Assembly: GCA_019022495.1 (NCBI GenBank)
Contig: JAFEKR010000003.1
Location: 2,666,001-2,730,000 of the forward strand
Direction: 5' to 3'
Length of the DNA: 64,000 nucleotides
Origin: Epichloe hybrida
Taxonomy: Eukaryota > Ascomycota > Sordariomycetes > Hypocreales > Clavicipitaceae
Shown: piece after piece, positions 45,896-56,854 of the stretch
Position numbering within the stretch: position 1 is the stretch's first letter
How the letters are laid out: every line of letters begins with the position of its first letter
Made by a program: the position numbers and the translations under genes
Notes under the pieces: generated by a model
Told to the model about the DNA's origin: nothing
The model's input: only the letters and a program-made list of their open reading frames with translations
Databases searched by the model: none

Positions 45896-48653
45896 CGACG
45901 ACGATGGCGATGGCGATGAGCAGGGCTCAGAACATGAGCTCCTCATGGACCCGAATCTCCCCGGAGACGAGGAGGGCGAGTCTATTGAGATGGACCATGG
46001 AGCTGTCCGGAAGCGGCGCGAGGATCAAGACTCGCCGTATCCAGAGGTTCGGGCCGCGGTGAGGAACTATGATGAAGATTTGCCTTGCAATACTGTCCGC
46101 GCCTGGACAATTGGTCTGGTTCTCGTCGTCCTTGGCGCGTCCATGAATACGCTCTTCTCGCTGAGGCAGCCATCCATCTCCATCGGACCGCTCGTTGCGC
46201 AAATCATTGCCTGGCCAATGGGCCACGGATGGGCTCGACTAATGCCGAGTAGAACATTCACCATCTTTGGACTAAGATGGAGCTTGAATCCGGGCCCCTT
46301 CAACATCAAAGAACACTCCGTCATTGGAGTCATGGCCAACGTGTCGTTCTCTGTTGCCTACTCTACCGACATCATCCTTGCTCAGCTCGTCTTTTATAAG
46401 CAAAGCTTTGGAATACTGTTCCAACTTCTCCTCACCATCTCCACTCAATCACTCGGGTACGGCATTGCGGGAACAATGCGCAAGTTCCTAGGTGAGTTGG
46501 GTAGCCCTCAGACCGGCGTGGCTGTAATTGGTTCATGGAATTGACACGACGGGACAGTGTATCCGGCGTCCATGATATGGCCATCGAATCTGGTAGTCGT
46601 CACCATGATGAACGCCATGTATGAAAAGAACGAGGTTCGTGACCCGTCGGTTCTGGGAGGCAACATGCCTCGATATCGGTGGTTCGCGTTAGTCACCGTC
46701 GGCTCGTTTGTGTACTACTTTATCCCCGGCTTCTTGGCTCAGTTCCTGAGCGTCTTCGCATTCGCCACATGGCTGGCACCCCAGAATGCCGTCGTCAACC
46801 AACTTTTTGGCGGAACAACAGGGTTGTCTTTGCTTCCCATCACCTTTGACTGGACTCAGATTGTGGGCTACGTTGGATCGCCGTTGATTCCTCCATGGTG
46901 AGAATCCTCTAGACAGATACCATCTCTTCTCGATAAGAAGAGGCTGACTTTCCTGCTCTGAATTGTTTCTTAGGTACGCCATTGCCAACACCTTGATTGG
47001 CGTGGTCTCATTCTATGTAATTGGCTGTGTTGCCCTCCATTTCTCCGGTGCCTGGTTCGCCGAATTCCTGCCCATGAGCGATGCAAACACATATGATAAT
47101 ACCGGTGCGCCGTACAATACATCTCGTGTTCTCAACGCAGATTTCACCTTGAACAGGGAAGCGTACGAAAACTATTCGCCATTGTTCATCAGGTTCGTTT
47201 TCCCCCCCTGTCCGGCATCTTCAACATTGGCCCTGTTGCTCATGAATTACAGCACCACCTTCGCCATGTCCTATGGCCTCTCGTTTGCCGCCATCTCGTC
47301 TCTCATTGTATATACGTACTTGCATAGTCGCAAAAAAATCTGGAAGCAGTACCAGAACAGCTCCAGTGAGAAACCGGACATACACATGAAACTGATGAGG
47401 AAGTACAAAGAGGCACCAAACTGGTGGTACATGGGCCTGTTCGTCGCTGTAGGTCTTGCCCCCCCTTCCAACCTTGACGCGAATCTGTTCCGTACGCATC
47501 GCGACTAACACGGCAGAGGCAGATGCTTGCCATGGGTCTGTTCACAGTGCTGGCGTATCCGACCAAACTTACCTGGTGGGCTTTCCTCCTCGCAGTGGCT
47601 ATCTCCTTTGGCTTCTCGCTCCCGATTGGCATCATTGAGGCCGTCACCAATAACCGCATCGGACTGAACGTGCTCACCGAGTTTATTTTCGGCTATATCC
47701 AACCGGGCAGACCCCTCGCCCTCATGATGTACGTCCCGTTAATGTTTATAATCAGGGGTGTTTTTTTTTTTGGGGGGGGATTCTGGCTTCGCCGAACTAA
47801 CATCTGACTCTGATAGTTTTAAAACATTCGGTTACATTACAATGTAAGAAATACTCACAACGCCATCGGAGTCAACGGAGTGAAAAGCTAATTTTACGCA
47901 CAGGTCTCAGGCACTCAATTTCGTAGCAGACTTGAAATTCGGACACTACATGAAGATTCCGCCGCGAACCATGTTCTGGGCGCAGGTGGTAGCCACTACT
48001 TTCTCTTGCTTCATCCAAATCATGGTGCTTAATCTCGCCCTCACGCACATTCCCGATGTTTGTGATCAGCATCAGCGCGACCATTTTACTTGTCCTGGCG
48101 GCAGGGTCTTTTTTGCCGGTACGTCATCGTCTCCCGACTTGTCACGGCCAACTGACAAGAAGTAGCTTCCGTCATATGGGGTCTCATCGGACCTGACAGA
48201 ATGTTCTCCCCCGGCCGCATCTACTCGTCGCTGTTCTACTTCTTCGTTCTTGGCGCCATTCTTCCCATAATCATCTACTTCGCTGCCAAGCGATGGCCCA
48301 AATCATCGTTGCAATACCTCATGACGCCCCTGATATTCGGAGGCGCTGGGGCAATCCCCCCCGCTACGCCACTCAATTACTTCTCCTGGGTCATCGTCGG
48401 CTTCATTTTCCAGTATTGGATCAAGAAAAGGTACTTTGGGTGGTGGAGTCGTCTCAACTTCCTGACATCGTCTGGGTTAGATCTGGGGCTTGCCCTTTCC
48501 ACCATGTTCATCTTCTTTGCATTCTCCATGCAAGGCATCGAGCCGCCTAGATGGTGGGGGAACGACGTGGTCAGTTCCACGATGGATGCGCAGGGTACAG
48601 CGATACAGGCCAAGGTTATGGAGGGGCAGAAGTTTGGGCCCGCGTCCTGGTAG
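45684..48653 (+). CDS. Oligopeptide transporter (OPT family)
   Basis: Eight exons: 45684-46491, 46558-46897, 46974-47192, 47253-47448, 47523-47728, 47817-47843, 47904-48118 and 48166-48653. All seven introns (47-88 nt) join in phase. The product is 832 residues. The N-terminal cytosolic tail has an acidic run of about 40 Asp/Glu residues encoded by GAT/GAG repeats (45806-45922). Many hydrophobic segments follow. OPT hallmarks: NPGPFNIKEHSVIGVMANVS (the NPG motif), YPASMIWPSNLVVVTMMNAM, KIPPRTMFWAQVVATT and GAIPPATPLNYFSWVIVGF. Family knowledge: proton-coupled uptake of small peptides or glutathione across the plasma membrane. Exon 6 is only 27 nt (FKTFGYIT), a microexon easily missed by gene finders; intron 7 is 47 nt. 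Confidence 0.95.
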
Positions 48654-49369
48654 CCAGTTTTCTCCATTTTCTTTTCATGTTCGGATTCGGCTCCGTGAAG
48701 CATAATAATTAGCCGCGAAGGAGTGTTGACAATGATGATTTTTCCCTCTCAAAAATTTCGAGGACAATAAATGCTGGGCACTACCCGGACGAGGCGCAGA
48801 CGAATGCGAGACGCGAAGGGGAGTGTTCCGAATAATGAAACCTCTGACGCGCTATTGCTTGGGTGGCGGCATGACTGTTAAAATTTTCGGGGTTTGACGC
48901 TGCCGAGGTGACGAGATGCTGGTGTCGAGACATCTGGTCGAGGTCGACAGGTGCTGCAGGAGCATGCCGAACGAGATGAGCTCGGCACACATGAGATGGC
49001 AATGGAGGCTGGACGATGGCATTGTGCATTTGTGCTGGCGTTGATGTCCTCCGGTGGGAGGTGAGCAGGTTCCGAAAAAGTTTTCCGAAGGAGACTCGGT
49101 CCCCGCCAACAAGAGGATGGGATGGACCGTGGCCGGCGTCGGTGGGTGCGTGCCTCGGCTGAGCTGAGGCAGTGAGAGGCTGAGAGCAGAGCAGTGAGCA
49201 GAAGCCACCCCACCCCGACTTCCTTGTGCCGGGGGGTACCGAGTACGGAGTATAAATTCGAATTTCCCATCCATATCGCAATCGATTCCTGTCGATTCCT
49301 GTCGATTCCTCTGCTGCCTCTCCCGCTCTCCAGATCCAATCCCTCATTCTCAGACTGCAAACTCCCATC
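48654..49369. other. Spacer and promoter of the hydratase gene
   Basis: A 716-bp spacer. Near its right end TACGGAGTA (49244-49252) overlaps a TATAAAT box (about 49250-49257), and a 10-bp tandem (ATCGATTCCT, then two GTCGATTCCT, 49281-49310) lies in the presumed leader. Minus-strand open frames here run into the neighbouring gene and are not convincing. Confidence 0.5.
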
Positions 49370-50487
49370 ATGTCCGGCCCCGGTGTTGGATTCGAGTACC
49401 GCCCGCAGGAGGTGTCGTGGTACAAGCGAGACGCCCTGCTGTTCGCCAACAGCATCGGCGTCACGGCCGACGAACTTCACTTTCTCTACGTATGGCAAAA
49501 GCCTTGCGCAACGTCGGCGGCCGGGGGGGGGGGGAGGGGAAACCACAGCATCGCTGACTTGACTTTTCTTGCAGGAGCTCCATCCCAAATTTGCCGTGTT
49601 TCCTACGTATCCCATTGTTCTCAGTACGAAAAAAGAAAAGAAGAAGAAAAGCCCATCATTTCCTGCACTCTTCCAACGCTGTAGTCTCACGGGCTAACCG
49701 CTGTCGTTGTTTTCAATCCACAACAGGCTTCAAGGGCACCAACAAGGATGTCATCGACTTCTACGCCGCCTCCAAGGCAGACAAGATCCCCGGCGTCCCC
49801 GACTTCGACTATACGCGCGTCGTCGACGGCCAGCGCAGGATGGAATTTCTCAAGCAGCTCCCCACGTCGTCGGACGGCAGGAAGTTCGAGGCCCGGACCA
49901 AGGTCCTCGGCGTGTATGACAAGGGCCGGCCCGGCACCGTCCTGGACGTGCAGACGGATCTCGTCGATGCGGCCAGCGGCGACGTGTACACGCGCGTCAC
50001 GTCGAGCTCCTTCTTCGTCGGCCAGGGCGGCTGGCACGGCCCCAAGGGTCCCGCCACCAAGAGCTTCCCTCCTCCCAAGGACAAGCACCCCGATGCCGTC
50101 CTGGAGCACCAGACCACGCGGGAGTCGGCTCTGCTCTACCGCCTCAACGGCGACTACAACCCGCTGCACGCCACCCCCGAGCCCGGCATGAAGATGGGCT
50201 TCGGCGGCACCATCCTCCATGGCCTGTACTCGTGGAACAGCACTTGCCATCTCCTTCTCAGGGAGTTCGGCGGCAGCGACCCCGCCAACATCAAGGAGTA
50301 CCAGGCCCGCTTCGCCAGTCCCGTCAAGCCCGGTGACAAGCTCGTCACTCGCGCGTGGCGCACTGGCGAGAGGCACGGCGACTACGAGGAGCTTCGTTTC
50401 ACGACCGAGGTTGCCGGTGGCAAGGTTTGCTTGAGCAACGGTCGTGCCCTCATCAAGATTGCGAGCGGCGCGTCCAGCAAGCTGTAA
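49370..50487 (+). CDS. Peroxisomal MaoC-type (R)-enoyl-CoA hydratase (hydratase 2), SKL-ended
   Basis: Three exons: 49370-49489, 49575-49623 and 49727-50487, with introns of 85 and 103 nt. The product is 309 residues. The N-terminal half-hotdog (YRPQEVSWYKRDALLFANSI, ELHPKFAVFPTYPIVLSFKG) is followed by the C-terminal MaoC domain. The hydratase-2 motif is YRLNGDYNPLHATPEP, then GFGGTILHGLYSWN, with the catalytic Asp and His in GDYNPLH near residue 200. The ending ASSKL is a canonical PTS1. Family knowledge: hydrates trans-2-enoyl-CoA to (R)-3-hydroxyacyl-CoA in peroxisomal beta-oxidation, normally as a domain of Fox2; this is a stand-alone enzyme like the Fox2 C-terminal part. Reading past the first donor gives a frame that would skip exon 2; the splice joins restore the family sequence. 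Confidence 0.93.
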
Positions 50488-50705
50488 ATAGTGTCCTGAA
50501 CTGAACAAAACATGCAATAATACGTCCGTACCGAAATCATCAATTTGTGCAGATAAATGCATTTGAAATGAATGTGCGTAAAAGATGCTCCTCACCACCA
50601 CCAATCATGAAAACGGGGCTCCCTGCCTTGCTCCTTCCCCGCCAATGGAACACAAACACTCTCTCCCCCCCGAGAGCCGTACTTTTCTCCTACACAAAAT
50701 TCATC

Positions 50706-52439
50706 ATGAGCGAAGCACCGCGCGTAGGGCAACGGGTCTCCTACGGTGGTGCGCTCTGCACCGTCCGCTACACAGGCCAAGTCGCTGGCACGACGGGGAC
50801 CTGGCTCGGCGTGGAATGGGACGACGCCACGCGTGGCAAACACGATGGCTCACACAAGGGTGTGCGATATTTCACATGTAGGTTTCTTTCAAAGATGGGG
50901 CTCTCCCTCTCTTCTATCCCACGCACACAAGTACAAAAGCAGTGACACACGGCAGGTCTTTCCACATCTGCCACAGCCGCATCCTTTGTTCGCCCCACCC
51001 GGCCTCGGGACGACCCCCAAAGTTTCCTGTCCGCCCTCAGGGAAAAGTACCTGGCAGATCCGTCGCAGGGCAAGGACGCATCAGCAGAGTCCCAGATCAA
51101 GATCTCGGGGAGCAAAGTTGCCGAGGAGGTTGGTTTCGACAAGGTCTGGAAGAAGTTGGCGCAGGTCAAGGATCTGAGGACGGTCATCTTGGACGGTCTG
51201 CGCATCGCCGTTGCGAAGACGACGGCGGACGAGCCGATTGCCGAAACGTGTCCGAGCATCGTGCACCTGGACCTGAGCAGGAATCTGTTTGAGACGATTG
51301 GGCCGGTCGTGGACATTTGCTCGGAGCTCAGGGGGCTGCGGAGGCTGAGCATAAAGTAATGAGAATTTCCCCAAGGTCCGCGTGCAATTGTGTCCTGAAA
51401 TACTGACACTGGGGTGTGAAATCAAAACAGTGGAAATCGGTTTCGGAATATTCTGGATGATGAGTCTCTGGACAGGATTGGAAGTGCCTTTGCTGGGGTG
51501 GCAGAGCTATCGCTTGAAGAGACACTGCTGAGCTGGGAGGAGTTGTGCGCCGTTGCTGTGCGGTGTCCAAGCCTTGCCACGCTCAATGTTGGGTCAAATC
51601 AGCTCCGACATCTTCCTCGAGTGTCCTACCTCAATCTATCATCGACCTTGACGTCTATCAATCTTGAGTTCAACGACTTCACGGCCCTCTCGGACCTGGC
51701 CAGCCTCATGAGCCTCACGAATCTTCGAAACCTCCACCTCAAAGGCAACAATATCGCCGCGGTCTCGCGACCCGATGAACCCGCACCAGTGTTTCCGCCC
51801 TCTGTCCACTATCTTGACCTGTCCTACAACGACGTCGCCACCTGGTCCTTTGTCGACGCCCTGGCAATCCACTTCCCCGGCCTAACTGGCCTCCGTCTCT
51901 CCCACAACCCCGTGTACGACGCCAAGGCCGACGGCAAAAAAGCCTCTTCCTCTGAGGAATCGCACATGTTCACCATAGCTCGACTGGCGAACCTCAAGAG
52001 TCTTAATTTCGCGGCAGTCAACATGGTAGATCGAGCCAACGCGGAAATGTTCTACCTCTCCCGCATAGCGAAGCAACTTGCCACTGTCCCCGAGTCCGCA
52101 GAGCCCAGCGTCCTCGTGCAACACCCGCGGTATGGGGAACTGTGCGAAATTTACGGCGAGCCCGACGTTGTTCGCCGAAACGAGATTAATCCCGCGTTTC
52201 TGGAAGCACGTCTTGTTACTGTGGGGTTTCACAGGGACGGTGACAAAGAGAGGAAATCGCGGAGAATACCCAGGTCATTTGACATTTATGCCGTACAGGG
52301 CATTGCGGGCAAGTTATTCGGCATGTCGCCTTTGAAGCTGCGGTTGATATGGGAGACGGGGGAGTGGGATCCAGTGACAGTGGATAAAACGAGAGGTTCT
52401 GTTGCGGGATGGCCCCAAGCAGTTGGGGTACTGTGTTGA
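50706..52439 (+). CDS. PAC2: Tubulin-folding cofactor E (CAP-Gly + LRR)
   Basis: Three exons: 50706-50877, 50956-51355 and 51431-52439, with introns of 78 and 75 nt. The product is 526 residues. The N-terminal CAP-Gly domain has VGQRVSYGGALCTVRYTG, TWLGVEWDD and GKHDGSHKGVRYFTC. The middle carries leucine-rich repeats (VHLDLSRNLFETIGPV, LRRLSINGNRFRNI, LRNLHLKGNNIAAV, LDLSYNDV, LTGLRLSHNPVYD). The C terminus is the ubiquitin-like region (FDIYAVQGIAGKLFG, KLRLIWETGEWDP). The order CAP-Gly, LRR, Ubl is diagnostic of TBCE/Pac2. Family knowledge: binds alpha-tubulin and helps assemble and dissociate the tubulin dimer in the cytosol. The start is the ATG at the CAP-Gly head; the open frame upstream is leader. 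Confidence 0.94.
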
Positions 52440-53614
52440 TGGCCCAGATGTGTCTATTCGGGTTGAGCCGCTGTAGTTTTCGCAAAGACCATGATTTTCA
52501 AGTTTTCAAGTCTGTAACTTTACACGAGGGACCAAAGTGAACGGGGCAAAGGTTTCAGGAATACCCTCAGCCTCCCTTTGGTGTTCTGCGGCTGCAGAAT
52601 TCAACCAAACAAAATATGTACTTGTTTATCTAAAGTTTTTTCCGTGGCTCAAAAGAGCAGAAACGTAGTGCACATCACGACATTGCTTCTGACTCAAATC
52701 GTTGCCCAAGTCACGAGCAGCGAAGTCTCCCATTGGCTACAGCCTCATTAGTAAGTCTTGGTCATGAAAAGAAAAGCCAAGCAGCGTCATTGCTGGCGCG
52801 AAACAGCCGTCTTGGCGACCGACATGAGCGCCGAAGAAGTCGTCAAGAATGCATTGAGACTACGGAGGATAAAGACCTGGCCACGTATGAATTACGAAAC
52901 CTGGCGGGGATCGGCAAGGCTGTACTTGTACTGTACGGTCTTCTGTATGCTGCTGTCAGAGAGTTCGATTGTGCAAGCTTGGGCTTCTTCGGAGGGAGGA
53001 AACGGGATATCAGGAGGGTTGTTTTTCCACAGACACCACGGATGGGTCGTCGGAATTGCAGAATTCAAAATGAATTGAATGGCATCATGGGGACACGTTG
53101 GGAGCGGGCGGGCGGGCGGGCTTACCATGTGATGGATAACATCTTTGCTCGTCTGGCGACGCGATTGTGGTGTTTGCAGCGCGGATCTAAGTACCGATTG
53201 GCAAACTCGAGACGGCGGCAATTTATCTTGCTCCTCCGTTGTGAGTTGGGCGGTGCTTGAGATTGGGAAGTGGGAAGCGCGCAGGGCTTGTGAATGGAAG
53301 CTCGAAATGAGGTTTGTTTATTGCTCGTTTGCAGCACGTGATCTCTTGCCTCACAATGTGACCCCGTGGATTTCAGTAATCTCACCATCTGCTACCAAGG
53401 GGATGTTTTTTTTTTTTAAAATATGCATATAAAGAAAGAGAGAGAGAAAAAGGACAGGAATCTGACTGGACTCACGTGCTTTGTCATTTATGCCTTGGGT
53501 AGAGTTGGGGTATACAGAATAACGCATTGCTTGCCCACCATTGTACATAATACAACAAATTGGTTCCACCCTCTCCTCATTCTTTTCTCGCCCACCAAAT
53601 CAGAAGATAGTCTG
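52440..53614. other. Convergent spacer, no gene
   Basis: A 1175-bp spacer between convergent TBCE and dynein genes, including both 3' ends. Overlapping frames at 52733-53260 are present on both strands but show no motif. A GGGC tandem (about 53105-53121) and a T-run (53406-53416) are low-complexity features. Confidence 0.5.
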
Positions 53615-55762
53615 CTACACAATCATCGCTCCATTCAGACCAACCGCCTCGACTCGACTGACCAGCTTCTTTACATTGGTCCACTCCTCATTCTTCAGCC
53701 CGTCTATGCCACCTAATGCACTGCCAACCTCGAACACCGTTAATGAACCATCTATTCCACCGGTCGCTAAGCGCTTGCCGTCGTTGGGTTCCCAAGCTAC
53801 CTTGTTCAAGCTCTTGGAGAGCATCGTACGTCCATCCTGGCGCTGGCTGGGCGAGATGCGCGAAATTGGCTCCTCTGTTTCAACTGCGATATCCCAGAGT
53901 TCTAACCAGCCGGCTCCATCCACGAGAGCAAAGACGCTCGGCTTCACGGGAGACCACTTGGCATCGTAAACAACATCTTCGCGGACAAAATCGATCAATG
54001 GCGCAACGCTACCATCGCCGGCGCCAATGGTTGACGTAGCTGCAGGTGCTCGCACCTTCCAGAGCTTCACGCTCCAGTCTAGGGAGGATGAGATGACCAA
54101 GTCGCCCAGATCAACTGGGCCTCGTGATGGGTGAAAGTCAACTGACATGACGGGGGCGGTATGGCCTTTGTAGCTTATCTTCTTGTCCACGCCGGCCTTT
54201 GCGCCAGCGCGATCGTATCTGTGACAAGGAAATATCGTACCCTCTTCACTTCCCACAAGGAAGAAGGTCGGGTCCGTTTGAGGAAATGAAACGCATGTAG
54301 GGCTAACATCCTCCACAGCGACCTTGGCTTGGCTTGGATTCTTGAGCTCGAGAAGCTCCTGCGGCTGAGCAAAAACGTCCATGCTCCATCCGCATACCAC
54401 GCCGTCAGTCGAGCACGAGATGATGTTGTTTGCGTTTTGGGTTCCAACAATGTCGACCGAGTAGATTGGGTGCGCATGTCCGTAACCGGTGAGGGGAGTC
54501 TTCTGCACAGGAGCTGCCTTTGCTCGCGTATCCCACAAAAGCACCTGCCCACTATAAGAACCACCGATGATTAGATTGGGGTGATAGGGGGAAAATTTAG
54601 CCGTGAGGATGTCCGACTGGGCGGTGAAGACGTATTCCGGTCGATCGTGCATGTGTGTGTTCCAAACTTGGACAAGACCATCGGGTTCGTGAGGCGCAGT
54701 GGGGTTCTTGGTGTAGGATGCAAGAAGCAGCTCACTGAACTTTGGAGAGAAGTCGATGCCGCTTATCATCCGCTTCTTGGACCAGCGGTCATCAAAGAAC
54801 TGGGCAACTTCTTTGATCCTGTGTGACCCTCGTCCGCCTGTGTTTCCGGTCTCCTCGTCCTCGTCTTCTTCATCTCTGCCTTGCAAGGCATAATCCATCA
54901 GGATGTCATATGTCTCTTGGTCGATGGCTCGTTCAATGACTTTGGTAGATTGATCGAGAAAATCGACAAACTCTTCAGAGCGAGTAACAGCCTCCAACTC
55001 TTCTACAGTGAGGTCTCTCGAGGGATAGTTCGCCGACGACAGCGGTTGTGTCGCTGCATTGCCGTCTGCGATGGACTCCTTGACCGCCCTTAGCTCCTCT
55101 TCCACCTCTTCGCGGATCTTGTGCCGCAACTCTTCCTCGCGGTCTCTTTCTCTTCTACTTTGTCTTTTATTGGGTGAGTTTGAAGTTCCTGTCAAGTCCC
55201 CATTATCGGAGATGGTCGATTGTGCTCTATTTCTCGCGGGTGAAGTCCATTCATCCGTGGTTTGGACACCTTTGCTATAAGAAAAGACCTCCTTGACTGG
55301 TGACGGTGGGCATTCGTATACTGTCGTTAAAATTGCTGTGCTGAGCGCCGGCGGTGGCGCCGGCGGCGCAGCTGATTGCGCATTCAAAGCTGCTGCGTAT
55401 TCCGACGTTTCGTTGCTTGATTCGCCTGCACTGAGAACACTGTTGGGTCGACTACCTCGCGGGCCAGGAGACGCAGCACCACCGGTTGTCGTTGAGCCGG
55501 GTCGACTCTCGCCCACAAGACTGTTGATGAGAGATTCGATTTCGCGGCGATTATCTGCTCTCCCAGGGATTGGCGCTATTAACTGAGGAAGACAAGAGAG
55601 TTAGAGACCAAGATGCAGAGGCGCAGAGGAAAATAGACCTACATCACCAGAGCCTAGACTTTGGCGGCCTGCGCTCGCTTGGCTTGCTCGCAATTCCCTT
55701 TGTCGCTTGAGCTCCGCGAGCTTTGCTTTCTTTGCGAGGATTTCATCTCGACGTTGTTGCAT
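53615..55762 (-). CDS. Cytoplasmic dynein intermediate chain
   Basis: Two exons, 55643-55762 and 53615-55582, with a 60-nt phase-0 intron. The product is 695 residues. The N terminus MQQRRDEILAKKAKLAELKR is the charged helix that binds dynactin p150 and NudE in this family, followed by IAPIPGRADNRREIESLINS and a disordered Ser/Pro part. RRERDREEELRHKIREEVEE is a charged helix near residue 160-185. From about residue 290 there are WD40 repeats: KKRMISGIDFSPKFSELLLA, ILTAKFSPYHPNLIIGGSYS, HPIYSVDIVGTQNANNIISC, APVMSVDFHPSR and LVISSSLDWSVKLWKV. Family knowledge: cargo and regulator docking subunit of dynein-1 (Pac11 in yeast). The exon-1 ATG is chosen because it yields the conserved start; internal GTG or ATG starts would lose it. 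Confidence 0.94.
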
Positions 55763-56323
55763 CTTGGGTTTTCGGCTGTCCCATTGCGGGACAGGCTAAT
55801 CAGGGAAGCTTCAGAAGGAAGGTCAATACAGATAATGCGACAAGAATAAATTGGATGACGAGGCAAGCGGAACAAACTAGGGGGGGGGAACCTGTCAAGT
55901 CAAAGAGCCACATGCAGCCGTGACACGCCAGGGGCCTTCGTCCCAACTACTAGATGCCCCATCCAAGGAACGGACGGGTACAGAGTACAATGGGTGTACC
56001 TATCCGCACAAAGCACAGCGCCCAATACAGCCCACCAGTGCAAGTACACACCTGGTCATTCACGTGATTGCGGCACCTTTTTGGCCGTGGCCCATCCAAA
56101 GTTTTGGTGGTCCCAGCCGCTGGAACTCCCCTGTGGCCTTTGTTGGCGGGCCGTTGCGAACCTTTGCTGCGCTGGGAAAACCGCGACTTTTCCCGATAAA
56201 CTTTTAAATCTTCCTCACTTTGCTGCCGACGCAACAATTGACACCAATTGTCAGCCCCCGAGCTACGCCCTACCTTTCGGATCGCATCTCGTACCCGTCG
56301 CGCACCTTGCGACCAATTCCACA
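55763..56323. promoter_or_regulatory. Divergent spacer of dynein IC and ATP synthase e
   Basis: A 561-bp divergent spacer that must hold both promoters. No certain core element was recognised. The frames crossing it are short and lack motifs. Confidence 0.45.
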
Positions 56324-56854
56324 ATGGCCTCGACTGGTGTTAATGTTCGTCTTTCCGTCCGACTTAGTCACTCTCCTATCGTGCCGTCATCCCTCCGCAG
56401 CCAGCTCATCGCCCATGGCCCGAAATCACACAATTGAGCCCGCAATTTTGCGGCTACTATACAAAACATACACTAATAATATTAATTATAGGTTCTCCGG
56501 TGGTCCGCGCTCGCCGTGGGCGTTTTCTATGGATTTTCCCACCAGAGAACGATTTACGCTTCTCAACGAGCCGAGCACGACAAGCACGAGTACGAGAGAA
56601 AGCAGAAGTTGATAGACCAGGCTAAGGCAGAGTATGCCAAGGAGCACGCTCCTGCTTCCACCGCCACTGCTAAGAACGGTGGTATGTCTGGACTAGGATC
56701 CTTCCAGCTCTTGCTTCGGACAAGTCGCGTGCACCAGCAAGCATGGAATATCAATGACCCCTACTGATCAATTTCTCCAGCCGTTTTCGATGTCAACGAC
56801 CCCAAGTTCGATCTTGAACAGTTTCTGCTGAAGCTGTCCAAGGAGAGCCCTTAA
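56324..56854 (+). CDS. TIM11: F1Fo ATP synthase subunit e
   Basis: Three exons: 56324-56344 (7 codons), 56492-56681 and 56781-56854, with introns of 147 and 99 nt. The product is 94 residues, the usual size. MASTGVNVLRWSALAVGVFY is the membrane N terminus, with the GVFYG (GxxxG) motif used for dimer contact. A polar coiled region follows (HDKHEYERKQKLIDQAKAEY). It ends FDVNDPKFDLEQFLLKLSKE then SP. Family knowledge: subunit e of the mitochondrial ATP synthase stabilises dimers and cristae. The first exon is so short that a gene finder may miss it; the phase-0 join through GTTCGT/TTATAG gives the exact family start. Confidence 0.93.

Noticed and set aside
48878..49690. 270-codon minus-strand frame over the hydratase promoter and first exons
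   Set aside because: It overlaps the well-supported exons and leader of the plus-strand gene, and shows no domain.
49687..50604. 305-codon minus-strand frame opposite the hydratase
   Set aside because: A shadow of GC-rich codon use in the real gene. The plus strand has the catalytic motifs and the splice joins.
52733..53260. 175-codon frame between TBCE and dynein IC
   Set aside because: No domain; other frames and the opposite strand are open over the same DNA.
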